Origin: Fragum whitleyi
Lineage: Eukaryota; Mollusca; Bivalvia; Cardiida; Cardiidae
Direction of reading: 5' to 3'
DNA: 64,000 nucleotides
NCBI GenBank assembly: GCA_948146395.1
Contig: OX411544.1
Coordinates: 32,756,457 to 32,820,456, forward strand
Below, in pieces: positions 46,563 through 57,141 of the stretch (position 1 is its first letter; each line of letters starts with the position of its first letter). Both the position numbers and the translations under genes were made by a program. The notes under the pieces are model-generated. The model was not told the origin of the DNA, did no database searches, and saw only the letters and a list, made by a program, of their open reading frames with translations.

Positions 46563-48651
46563 ATAACAAGAGCCATGTCGGACATGGCCATCCCCCGCCG
46601 AGAAAGCTTGATAGTAAACTGAAGCCTAATAGATTAAGGGTTCTACTTTAAGAAATTTAGCCCCTACAAAATCTAAGTTTTTAAAATAACAAAGGGCAAT
46701 AACTCCAAAATTATGCAAGCATGAGTTGTAGTTCTTGTGCACTGCACTTCTCCTCCATGAGATCTATCCACCCATAAAGTTTCAAGTTGATAGCTATTAT
46801 ACTTAAGGAGATATGCTCTGGACAAAATCTAAGTCTTAAAAATAACAAAGGGCAATAACTCCAAAATTATGCAAGCAAGAGTTGTAGTTCTTGTTCACTG
46901 CACTTCTCTTCCATGAGATCTGTCCACCCATAAAGTTTCAAGTTGATAGCTATTATACTTAAGGAGATATGCTCCGGACAAAATCTTAGTCTTAAAAATA
47001 ACAAAGGGCAATAACTCCAAAATTATGAAAAGCAAGAGTTGTAGTTCTTGTGCACTGCACTTCTCCTCCATGAGATCTATCCACCCATAAAGTTTCAAGT
47101 TGATAGCTATTATACTTAAGGAGATATGCTCTGGACAAAATCTAAGTCTTAAAAAAACAAAGGGCAATAACTCCAAAATTATGCAAGCCATAGTTTTTGT
47201 TCTTGTGCACTGCACTTCTCCTCCATGAGATCTATCCTCCCATGAAGTCACAAGTTGATAGCTTTAATACTTTAGGAGATATGCTCCGGACAAAATCAAA
47301 GTCTTTAAAATGACAAAGGGCAATAACTCCATAATTATGCAAGCAAGAGTTGTAGTTCTTGTGCACTGCACTTCTCCTCCATGAAATCTATCCACCCATA
47401 AAGTTTCAAGTTGATAGCTATTAAACTTAAGGAGATATGCTCTGGACAAAATCTAAGTCTAAAAAATAACGAAGGGCAATAACTCCAAAATTATGCAAGC
47501 ATGAGTTGTTGTTCTTGTGCACTGCACTTCTCCTCCATGAGATCTATCCACCCATAAAGTTTCAAGTTGATAGCTATTATACTTTAGGAGATATGCTCCA
47601 GACAAAATCCAAGTCTTAAAAATAACAAAGGGCAATAACTCCAAAATTATGCAAGCAAGAGTTGTAGTTCTTGTGCACTGCACTTCTCCTCCATGAGATC
47701 TATCCACTCATAAAGTTTCAAGTTGATAGCTATTATACTTTAGGAGATATGCTCCGGACAAAATCTGAGTCTTAAAAATAACAAAGGGCAATAACTCCAA
47801 AATTATGCAAGCAAGAGTTGTAGTTCTTGTTCACTGCACTTCTCCTCCATGAGATCTATCCACCCATAAAGTTTCAAGTTGATAGCTATTATACTTTAGG
47901 AGATATGCTCCGGACAAAATCTAAGTCTTAAAAATAACAAAGGGCAATAACTCCAAAATTATGCAAGCAAGAGTTGTAGTTCTTGTGCACTGCACTTCTC
48001 CTCCATGAGATCTATCCACTCATAAAGTTTCAAGTTGATAGCTATTATACTTTAGGAGATATGCTCCGGACAAAATCTGAGTCTTAAAAATAACAAAGGG
48101 CAATAACTCCAAAATTATGCAAGCAAGAGTTGTTGTTCTTGTGCACTGCACTTCTCCTCCATGAGATCTATCCACCCATAAAGTTTCAAGTTGATAGCTA
48201 TTATACTTTAGGAGATATGCTCCGGACAAGATTAGTGACGGAATGACGGAAGGACGGAATGACGGAAGGTTTGATTTGAATTGGGGTTTTACGTCGCTTT
48301 CAACTATCTTTCAGTTATATCGCGACGACTGGAGCACCTAACGATGGATTCCTGGTATTTCTCACACCAGCACTACCACCACATCCCTTTCCTAGCCTCC
48401 AGTTGCTATTCCACATAGGTTTACGATTATCTACCCATTGGTGGAAGACAAATGTCGGAAAGGATAAGTGCCGCGGCCGGGGATCGAACCCGTGCGAATA
48501 AAGACCCCTTGATTAGAAGTCCGGCGCGCTACCAACTGCGCTATTGCCGCGGCTAGGAATGACGGAAGGACGGAATGACGGAATGACGGAATGACGGACG
48601 GAGAGCATTACTATATCCCCTTCGCCGAAAACGGCGGGGGATAATAAAGCT
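46563..48651 (-). mobile_element. Tandem-cored element with ~156-bp units at the RCC1-like acceptor
   Basis: Ends ACAAGAGCCATGTCGGACATGGC with CCCCCGCCGAGAAAGC at the left, and GACGGAATGACGG repeats then TATCCCCTTCGCCGAAAACGG with CGGGGGATAATAA at the right. The core from about 46680 to 48235 has about ten units (GGGCAATAACTCCAAAATTATG, CTTGTGCACTGCACTTCTCC, CCATGAGATCTATCC, AAGTTTCAAGTTGATAGCT, AGGAGATATGCTC). Minus-strand frames inside are repeat artefacts. A SINE is inserted in the GACGGAA run. The left end lies only about 9 bases from the splice acceptor. Confidence 0.85.
48270..48553 (-). repeat. SINE with well-preserved tRNA-Arg(TCT)-like head
   Basis: The head at 48470-48553 (minus) has a perfect 7-bp acceptor pairing (GCCGCGG / CCGCGGC), box A TAGCGCAGTTGGTAG, a loop CTTCTAA with TCT at the anticodon position, and box B GGTTCGATCCC. 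The anticodon stem is partly unpaired and an insertion lengthens the variable region, so it is not called a functional tRNA. The body matches 6583-6858 and 59915-60385. Copies of AATGACGGAAGG lie on both sides, but that motif is itself tandemly repeated. Confidence 0.85.
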
Positions 48652-48796
48652 AATTGTGACATGTCAGGCGAAAAGGGCCAAATGGTTTGTGCGAAAAGTC
48701 AATATAGTATCTACAACCATGGAAGAGGGCCAATCAGAATTTGATGCACAGCTTAAGATAAGGATCACACAATGAAAATTTGTGCGAAGTTTCGTA

Positions 48797-51727
48797 GACA
48801 AGAGGACCATGATGGTCCTATATCGCTCACCTTCGTATCTTTGTATCATTTAATAAATAAAATTTTCCAGCAAAGTTATACTTTTACGATTTGAGGCCTC
48901 TGAGACTGTTGACGAGAAAATTGTCATTAAGATGCTATGGCGTGGATAATTCTCATTTTCAATAGGCTTCATCCTTGTGACCTGACAAACATTCTTACCA
49001 AGTTTCATGAAGATAGGGCCATATTTGAGTCCCCTAGAGTGTAAACAAGAAAATTGTCATTAAGGCCCTTTTTCCCATCATATGGCACGGATCATTCCCA
49101 TTTTCAATTGGGTGCATCCATGTGATCTGACAAACATTTTGACCAAGTTTCATGAAGATTGGACCATATTTGTGGCCTCTAGAGCGTAAACAAGAAATTA
49201 TCATTAAGTTCCCTTTTCCCGTGATATGGCAAATATCCTTCCCATTTTAAATAGGATTCATCCTTGTGACCTGAGAATCATTCTGGCCAAGTTACATGAA
49301 AATTGGACTATATTTGTGGCCTCTAGAGCGTAAACAAGAAAATTGTCATTAAGATCCCTTTTCCCATGATATGGCACATATACTTCCAATGTTCAAAAGG
49401 ATTCATGCTTGTAATCTGACAAAAATTCTGACCAAGTTTCATAAAGATTGGACCATATTTGTGGCCCCTAGAGCAAAAATAAGAAAAATGTCATAAAGGC
49501 CCCTTTTCCCGTGAAATGGCTGGATCCTATCCATTTTCGATGGGGTTCATTCTTGTGATCTGACAAACATTTTGACCAAGTTTCATAAAGTTTCATCCTG
49601 GAGCGTAAACAAGAAAATTGTCATTAAGGCCCTTTTCCCCGTGATATGGCACGGATCCTATTCATTTTCAATAGGGTTCATCCTTGTGACCTGACAAACA
49701 TTCTAACCAAATTTCACGAATATTGGACTATATTTGTGGCCTCCAGAGCGTAAACAAGACAAGAGGCGCAAGAGGGCCTGTATCGCTCCACTGGATTAAA
49801 AATCTCAAGATTTGAAAGAGAGATATTGAAAATAGAAGGTAATGAAAGTGAACAGCATTCAAAAGGAATTCTGACTTTTTCTAAGTTGAAACTAACATAT
49901 TAAGAAATGAACTTATTTAACTAATATGTAAAATTACAAGGAAGAAAACTATATAGATATCACTTTGAAACAAGAGGACCAGAATGGCCATAAACCGCTT
50001 ACCTGAATTTTATTGATCCAGTGGATCTCATCCAATCCAAATTTCTTGAACAACTTTAGAAGAGGGTCACCCAAGGAACATTCTGGTAAAGTTTCATTGA
50101 AATAAGCCTAATGGTTCAGGAGGAGAGTCGTTCAAAGATATATATTTCGGGGTCAAAATATGCCCCACCCTGCCACGCCCATAATTGGGGGTCAATCAAA
50201 ATTTCTTGAACAACTTTAGAAGAGGGTCGCACAAGGATCATTCTGGTAAAGTTTCATTAAAATTGGCCCAATGGTTCAGGAGGAGATGTCGTTCAAAGAT
50301 GTCGGGGTCAAAATAAGCCCCCCCTGCCACGCCCATATTTGGGGGTCAATCCAAATTTTTTGAACAACTTTAAAAGAGGGTCACACAAGGAACATTCTGG
50401 TAAAGTTTCATTAAAATTGGCGTAATGGTTCAGGAGGAGATGTCGTTCAAAGATTTCGGGGTCAAAATAAGCCCCCCCTGCCACGCCCATATTTGGGGGT
50501 CAATCCAAATTTCTTGAACAACTTTAAAAGAGGGTCACGCAAGGAACATTCTGGTAAAGTTTCATTAAAATTGGCGTAATGGTTCAGGAGGAAATGTCGT
50601 TCAAAGATTTCGGGGTCAAAATAAGCCCCCCCCCCCCCCTGCCACGCCCATATTTGGGGGTCAATCCAAATTTCTTGAACAACTTTAGAAGAGGGGCATC
50701 CAAGGAACATTCAGGTAAAGTTTCATTGAAATCGGCTCAATGGTTCAGGAGGAGATGTCGTTCAAAGACTTTGGGGTCAAAATATGCCCAGCCCTGCCAC
50801 GCCCATATTTGGGGGTCAATCAAAATTTCTTGAACAACTTTAAAAGAGGGTCACGCAAGGAACATTCTGGTAAAGTTTCATTAAAATTGGCGTAATGGTT
50901 CAGGAGGAGATGTCGTTCAAAGATTTCGGGGTCAAAATAAGCCCCCCCCCCCTGCCACGCCCATATTTGGGGGTCAATCCAAATTTCTTGAACAACTTTA
51001 AAAGAGGGTCACGCAAGGAACATTCTGGTAAAGTCTCATTAAAATTGGCCCAATGGTTCAGGAGGAGATGTCGTTCAAAGATTTCGGGGTCAAAATAAGG
51101 CCCCCCCCCCGCCACGCCCATATTTGGGGGTCAATCCAAATTTCTTGAACAACTTTAGAAGAGGGGCACCCAAGGAACATTCAGGTAAAGTTTCATTGAA
51201 ATCGGCTCAATGGTTCAGGAGGAGATGTCGTTCAAAGACTTTGGGGTCAAAATATGCCCCGCCCTGCCACGCCCATATTTGGGGGTCAATCCAAATTTCT
51301 TGAACAACTTTAGAAGAGGGTCACCCAAGGAACATTCTGGCCAAGTTTCATCAAAATCCACCCATTGGTTCAGGAGAAGAAGATGTTTAAAGAAAAGTTT
51401 ACGCACGCACGCATTGACGCACTGACGCACGGACGGACGCACGACGGACACCTCGCCATGACAATAGCTCGCTGGCCTTCGGCCAGTGGAGCTAAAAATT
51501 GTCATTAAGGCCCCTTTTCCCGTGATATGGCATGGATCCTTCCCATTTTCGATAGGGTTCATCTTTTTTACCCGAAGAATATTCTGACCAAGTTTCATGA
51601 AGATTTGACCATAATTGTGGCCTCTAGAGTGTAAACACTTAAATTGACGACGTCTGACGACAGACGACCGACATTCAATGATCACAAAAGCCCACCTTGA
51701 GCACGATATGCTCAGGTGAGCATAAAA
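48797..51727 (+). mobile_element. Outer tandem-cored element (~143-bp units), split by a nested element
   Basis: Left end ACAAGAGGACCATGATGGTCC, TATCGCTCACC. About six units follow with ATTGTCATTAAGG, TTTTCCCGTGATATGGCA, CCAAGTTTCATGAAGATTGG and TTTGTGGCCTCTAGAG. It breaks at GTAAACAAG (49757) and resumes at AAATTGTCATTAAGG (~51495). The right end is GACGACAGACGACCGACATTC then GCTCACCTTGAGCAC...ATGCTCAGGTGAGC style. Confidence 0.85.
49757..51494 (+). mobile_element. Nested tandem-cored element (~157-bp units)
   Basis: Starts ACAAGAGGCGCAAGAGGGCC, TGTATCGCTCCACTGG, and ends AGCTCGCTGGCCTTCGGCCA, GTGGAGCTAAA. It has a second internal start-like motif at 49970 (CAAGAGGACCAGAATGGCC). About eight units of 157 bases run from 50040 to 51370 (GGGGGTCAATCCAAATTTCT, AACATTCTGGTAAAGTTTCA, GGTTCAGGAGGAGATGTCG, CTGCCACGCCCATATTT), several with C8-C12 runs. 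Long frames across it are artefacts. Confidence 0.85.
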
Positions 51728-52333
51728 AAAGACTGGCTTAAAAGTCTCAAGATTTGAAAGAGAGATATTTAAAATAGAAGGTAATGAAAGTGAACAGCAT
51801 TCAGAAGGAATTCTGACTTTTTCTAAGTTGAAACTAACTTATGAAGGAATGAACTTGTTAAACTAGTATGTAAAATTACAAGGAAGAAAACTATTTAGAT
51901 ATCACTTTGAAACAAGAAGACCAGAATGGCCCTAAACCACTCACCTAAATTTTATTGATCCAGTGGATCTAAACCAATCCAAATTTCTTGAACAACTTTA
52001 GAAGAGGGTCACCAAAGGAACATTCTGGTAAAGTTTCATTGAAATCGACCAAATGGTTCAGGAGGAGATGTTGTTTAAAGATTTCCGGGTCAAAATAAGC
52101 CCCGCCCTGCCACGCCCATATTTAGGGGTCAATCCAAATTTATTGAACAACTTTAAAAGAGGGTCACCCAAGGAACTTTCTGGCCAAGTTTCGTCAAAAA
52201 CCACCCATTGGTTTAGAAGGAAAAGATGTTTAAAGAAAAGTTTACGTACGCACGGACGGACGCACGGACGCACGACGGACACCTCGCCATGACAATAGCT
52301 CGCTGGCCTTTGGCCAGTGGAGCTAAAAATATT
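51728..52333 (+). repeat. Truncated second copy of the nested element
   Basis: 51731-51990 repeats 49786-50050 (AAGATTTGAAAGAGAGATATT, GAAGGTAATGAAAGTGAACAG). After 1.5 core units it has the same right end (ATAGCTCGCTGGCCTTTGGCC, AGTGGAGCTAAA). Confidence 0.8.
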
Positions 52334-52755
52334 AATAGGTTCCGCCCTGCCAAGCCTACTTCTTGAGGCCGATCTAAATTTCTTGAACAGTTCAAGTAAA
52401 GGGTCACCCAATGAACATTCTAAGGGCACTTACAAGTGTTGCACTGACCCCTCGATTCATGCCAAGTTTCGTTCAGTTGGCTAAATTGGCCCAACGGTTT
52501 GGGAAAAGTTTTTTAAAGAGAGTGATAACAGGCCACTTCAACATTTATGGGCAAATCAAAGGTTTAGATAATATTTAAAATATTTATTTAAATATTCATG
52601 AAGATTGGACAACATTTGTTGCCCCTCTAGAGTGTAAAAATTTTAATTGTTGACGTCTGACGACGCACGTCGCACGATGCACGACGGACGACGGACATGA
52701 AAAGATCACAAAAGCTCACATTGAGCTAGATGTGCTCAGGTGAGCTAAAAAAAGT
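52334..52755 (+). repeat. Right-hand remnant of another tandem-cored element, with half a family-1 hairpin
   Basis: Core fragments (CAAATTTCTTGAACAG, GGGTCACCCAATGAACATTC) are interrupted at 52423-52454 by a single arm AGGGCACTTACAAGTGTTGC then ACTGACCCCTC. The right end is GACGACGCACGTCGCACG ... TGCTCAGGTGAGCTAAAA. Confidence 0.75.
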
Positions 52756-53800
52756 CCTCATGATGCTTTGCTTGGTATTCCATTAAACGTGATAATTTGT
52801 TATACACGGGTTCGTTTGTGTGATCGGGTATTAGTTTTGTCAAAACAGTGTATGGACGGGTTCGCATTTGATCGCTCACTCGAACTTGTGCATCTATCAT
52901 ATCAAGCTCGAATACAGAATATGAGTTTTAAACGTACTTACGTATCTGTTTTTTTTCATATGTGTATACTTAATAATGAATAAAGTCTTTATTTAGAAAA
53001 GGTAGCTCATTGAGTAAACAACATACACTAATAAATGATTGAAAAAAAAACCCACTTATTTTCAATGAGGCCTTCTATGAAAAAGATAGTAATCTGACAA
53101 TGCTGGTGAATTAGTATTTGTTTCGATGCTAACACCCAATGAAATAGAATGAATACATGTCAGCAGTTATTAAATCAATTTTGATACTGTAGATCCCGGC
53201 CAGGATTTTTAACGCAATAAGAAATACTTTATATAAAATGAAAAACTAGAGGTATGACAACATACACAGCAAAATGTTTTGATTTTTGATGGCTAAGATT
53301 GTCAATAAAATTTACGAGTCGTCTAGTTTGAATTTCTCGTTAAAATTAAGAGATTTTTTTATTTTTTTGGTTTCAAACAAATCTTAAAATTTGTTAAGTC
53401 ATTATGTTCCATATTGATAAATGTATTTTTTTTTCAAAAATCCTGTCATAGGAGCGTATGCATAAGTGAGATATTTGATAGTTAAGAGTTTATCTTAAGT
53501 TATAGAAAGAATTAATACTTATTTCTTCTATATCAGAATAACGAAACAAGTTTACGCCAGTAGAGTGAATATCCATACCATACGTTATTAAAGATTGGTT
53601 TAAACCTTTTTTATTATTCATCGGTAAATAAACGCGTTTTTCAACCTAGATTAAGCCCTCTCGATACTGCTTCGAGGAGAATCACTAGTTTTCATGCCGA
53701 ATGAAAGTGAAAGAACCAAGATCGAAAGCCTCTAGATATCGAACTCGGGACAACTTTGTCAAGAGGCCAGTGCTCTATCCGGATCACAGACACCGCACTT
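52756..53800. other. No gene seen (inside the RCC1-like intron)
   Basis: AT-rich single-copy sequence; no splice-flanked exon recognised. Confidence 0.5.
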
Positions 53801-53802
53801 AA

Positions 53803-53985
53803 GGTAGTAGACCCGTTATAATTCCACAATGTTTCGGCAGTATTGAACTTAAACAGTGTTAACCGAGGTTTCCTAAGGATTTTCATTAGGAAACCTCGGT
53901 TAAGATTGTGAAAGTTCATGAGTGCAGAAATGTTGCAGAAATGAAAACTTGAAATGAATTCGTTTTCGCATATCGTTTGTTTTGT
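53803..53985. repeat. Palindromic MITE (hairpin family 3), copy A
   Basis: GTAGTAGACCCGTTATAATTCC end, then TGTTAACCGAGGTTTCCTAA-(9-base loop)-TTAGGAAACCTCGGTTAA and CACTCATGAACTTTC-like outer pairing. Partner at 62270-62413. Confidence 0.75.
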
Positions 53986-54540
53986 CTGATACAATTTGAA
54001 TAAAGGTTCAAAGTAAACGCATTTTCGATCATTAGGTCTCCTATCACTTCGGCCTACATAACTCGAAAAGAATTCCTTTTCGCAGAGCGTTTGTTTTGTC
54101 TGATACAAATTCAATGAAAGTTCAAAGTAAATGAGTTTTGATCATTACTAGAAATTTTCTAATGAGATCCTTTCGTGCTGCCCCCCGGATCGCTCGATCA
54201 AGGTATCGTAATCATAGAGACTAACAAATCACGGTCTCCGGATCAGTGGTAAGCGTATAGCTTCTATGGACCCCCCTCTTTCTTGGTTCTGTTTGGTGTT
54301 TATTATTTCTTGGGCGTAGCAGCTAGGTGTAAACTTTTGGGTGACTTTTCCACTGTTAGTTAGATTGCTCTTAAAGGTATTTATGTTAGGGTTACTAATC
54401 TAATATAATCTAAGGGAACTAACTACACTGGTCAAATTACTTCCAAAGAACTGAGATTGGTTTCCCTTACTACAAAAGTGATAATTAAACATAACACGAT
54501 AACAAACAAAACACATTTATCATTAAAAAATGTTATTTAC

Positions 54541-54816
54541 CTGTTGAAATTTAACATGTTCTCCGTTTTCGTCCGTCACCCCAACTCTACAAGGTTTAGT
54601 CCTATCATTTTCATCGCCGGTTCCCAAACGTCCGTACTTTCCACACCCAAACGTGTATAACTCCCCTTTATCATTTATAACCGCCGTGTAATGTCCGCCA
54701 CTGCTAATTTCTGTACATTTCCCAGGAATAGAAGGTGACACAGCTGTGTGTTGTGTGTCCGTCTGTCCGTTACCCAGCTGTCCGTGAACGCCAAAACCCC
54801 ATGTATAAACTGACAT
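54541..54816 (-). CDS. RCC1-like seven-repeat protein, exon 1 (residues 1-92)
   Basis: First coding exon of an RCC1-repeat protein, joined in phase 0 to the exon at 45678-46556. ATG at 54816 has A at -3, and an in-frame TGA lies 15 codons upstream. A possible acceptor (TTTCAG) 15 bases before the ATG suggests a preceding 5' UTR exon. Residues 1-49 form repeat 1 (YTWGFGVHGQLGNG... GGHYTAVIND) and 50-92 most of repeat 2 (LYTFGCGKYGRLGTGD). The exon ends CAACAG before GTAAAT. Spliced on, the next residues (VSCGLWHGAAV) finish repeat 2, which strongly supports the junction. The role is unknown: RCC1 propellers serve as Ran exchange factors or as protein-binding scaffolds, and nothing here decides between them. 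Confidence 0.88.
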
Positions 54817-54982
54817 CTTCTCAGAGTAATACTGAAAGCATACTTCAAGTTGAATTGATCATCGGTATTTTTATACCCGATTACTCATATGTACATACAT
54901 GTATACTGACGTCAATGAAAAACGCCTCATTGAAAACTTGGAAATTCTTATCTGTATGACATTTTACACCGAGAAAAACACA

Positions 54983-55236
54983 TATGTGACCCGTCACGCG
55001 AAAAGGGATCATCCGGGTATTCTGTAAAATGACTTATTGAAAAAGAGATTTGAACCAGCATATGTCACCCAGAAGTCGCATTAAAAAAATTGGTAGAGTG
55101 GTCCTTTTAGATTCAGAAAATTTGCAAAGAGGGAAAAGTTCCAACCCTAGTCAGTCTGCGCAGTCCGCGCAGTCTGACTAGGGTCGACACATTACGCACT
55201 ACCCAGATGGTCCCTTTACGCGTGACGTGTCACATA
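54983..55236. mobile_element. 254-bp MITE with TA duplication and TGTGACCCGTCACGCG ends
   Basis: TA-TGTGACCCGTCACGCGAAAAG ... CTTTACGCGTGACGTGTCACA-TA: inverted repeats of about 30 bases. An inner inverted pair CTAGTCAGTCTGCGCAG / CGCAGTCTGACTAGGGT lies at 55148-55194. It sits ~170 bases upstream of the RCC1-like ATG. A degraded relative is at 1160-1425, and a single end-like motif at 56411. Confidence 0.82.
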
Positions 55237-57130
55237 TAAACTATACTAAAACTCCCTCCACATGCGTCAAAATGAAAGGATTTCGTTTTCATGATTTTTT
55301 TACGCCTGAGAACAACTTGTTAAGCGGTCACTATGTTTTCGGCACCATTTGCGCCTTCTTAACATTATAGCTTCGAAACAAAATTGCACGTGTGTCTTAG
55401 AAACATTTGATATGCCAGTGATTAGCAGCAGATCATACAGCACCGTAGACCTGGACAAGCGAAGCCGCTTGTGACGTCTGTACGATAAGGCAACCGCATC
55501 GCACAACGCCATTTACGTTTGTATACAGTATTCGATTAAGAAATACGACAAAGATATAAAAGGGCTTTTTTGAACGACCATTTCGCCAATATCCCTTGGT
55601 CAATGTGATTATCCCTATTATTTTTCAAAATAGGTGGTGCCAATCTTTGAAACTGGATAAATCTTTTACAAATCTTCAAAATCAGTTCTTGTGTGAGCTG
55701 AACTGCAATTTCTGTAATATGAAGTAACAAATTTTAACATGGAATGTGTCTTTTGTAAATAATTGCGCTTTCTAAATAACTAAGGTCTTTTTTATTGACG
55801 TCAGTATATATTTTTCAGTGATTAAAATAGAGCATTTTAAGTATAACTAAAATAAACTGATTGTGGCGGTGACGGTTTGTCGTCACTTGCTGTTATTGAA
55901 GCACAAATCTTCAGATAGATACATGTGGTGACAGTTCCCGTTCCTCGCCCTAGGGCTATTTCTAGGTTTGTCACAGGAAGGCAACTTTCTTAAAAAAGTA
56001 TGATAATGATAATAAGAAAAAAAAAAGATGATGATAATGGTGGTGACGGTGGTGGGACCCAAAGGCAGAGCCACAGATAGAGGGGGTATTTTGGATTTCA
56101 AATTCATATATTTTACAAGTCCCTTCTCGACAAACCTTTTTCTAATAAGTATCCGAGTGACAACATAGTTTTCAATTGAAAGAAACAATTTAGACTGGAG
56201 ATACTCCCTCTTACACAAGGTTCAGTCGGTTTCAAATAAACTGCTCCGTGAAGCATAATGACTTCATTTTTATGTAAACTGAATCCTTTCCAAATTTTAT
56301 TTTTCTATGATATCGAACCCCTCTTATTTGTATGTTTTAGCCCGTCCCCGGCCTCCCGAGTTTGCGGAAATTCAGGATCCGCCGCGCGAGGGTGATGTTT
56401 ATATTTAAGTGACCCGTCACTTTATGATCTTTTTGAAAGCACAGGAACGGGATACAATCATGTAACGAGGTAAATAAAAGTCCACAAATGTTTTGGTGTT
56501 CTCTTGAAACTTTTACATCATAACTTCAGTACCGCGACGGGTCATAGGAATTCAGTTAACACTTGCTTTTGATAATAGGACTATCTTTCAGAAAAACGCG
56601 TCGGGAAAACGCACATTAAGGAATTTCAATTAATGCAATCTTGTTTATTTGGTTAATTCCTCGAAAATTTGTCTGATTCTCTTGAAACTTTCGTCGTGAG
56701 GGTAATTTAAGGGTCACAGGGTTCGTCTGCGTTTTTTCTGAAGTTCATGGGGACATTGAAACCCTGGCTTAGCTTCACCGTCAGAAAAAAGTCCATACTG
56801 AACGTCAGTCAGCGCTATCTTGTTTACGCAACTAAGCCCACAAATATTAACAGACTCTATAAAACTATTTTCTCGTGATAATTGTATGGTAATAGGGATA
56901 CGGTCACTTTTGAACTTGTCGGAATGGGGGCAGCGCGTCAGAAATCAAGGAAAATGGGTCTTGTTGACTTTCATTTAGTGCATTTTTACGATAAAGTCAA
57001 AAATAATATTGGATTCTAAACTAAACTAAAGCAATCAAGTTCCTGTAATATCACATAAGCTTTATGAAAACTGAGTCAGCAGAGCGTCCCAGGCATTCAT
57101 TGGGTAGATCTAACTTTTTTACAGATGGGA
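55237..57130. other. Upstream region of the RCC1-like gene, no gene assigned
   Basis: Contains a GC-richer block near 56340-56400 and simple repeats (AAGATGATGATAATGGTGG, 56026-56060). GTGACCCGTCAC...GACGGGTCA at 56411-56546 may be another small inverted-repeat element. No coding exon recognised. Confidence 0.4.
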
Positions 57131-57141
57131 CGACAAGTATC

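Larger units (their letters stand above)
46557..54540 (-). other. Intron of the RCC1-like gene, filled with mobile elements
   Basis: An intron of 7984 bases bounded by GTAAAT (54535-54540) and ...TTATTAACAG (46557 on). It is phase 0. Inside are a 156-bp tandem-cored element with an inserted SINE, at least four nested tandem-cored elements between 48797 and 52755, and palindromic MITEs. No additional exon is needed, because the two flanking exons join within one RCC1 repeat. Confidence 0.85.

Noticed and set aside
46895..48229. Minus-strand frames with a repeated 'LETLWVDRSHGGEVQCTRT' motif
   Set aside because: Translation of the 156-bp array within the RCC1-like intron. Units are similar at DNA level and indels break the frame.
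48470..48553. Functional tRNA-Arg gene
   Set aside because: Broken anticodon stem and oversized variable region, and it is fused to a SINE body found elsewhere in the window.
50308..52429. Overlapping 60-156-codon frames on both strands
   Set aside because: Artefacts of 157-bp tandem units and of the CGCACGGACG runs at element ends.
55300..55730. Two minus-strand frames upstream of the RCC1-like gene
   Set aside because: No recognised homology and no splice continuity with exon 1; an in-frame stop separates them from the ATG.
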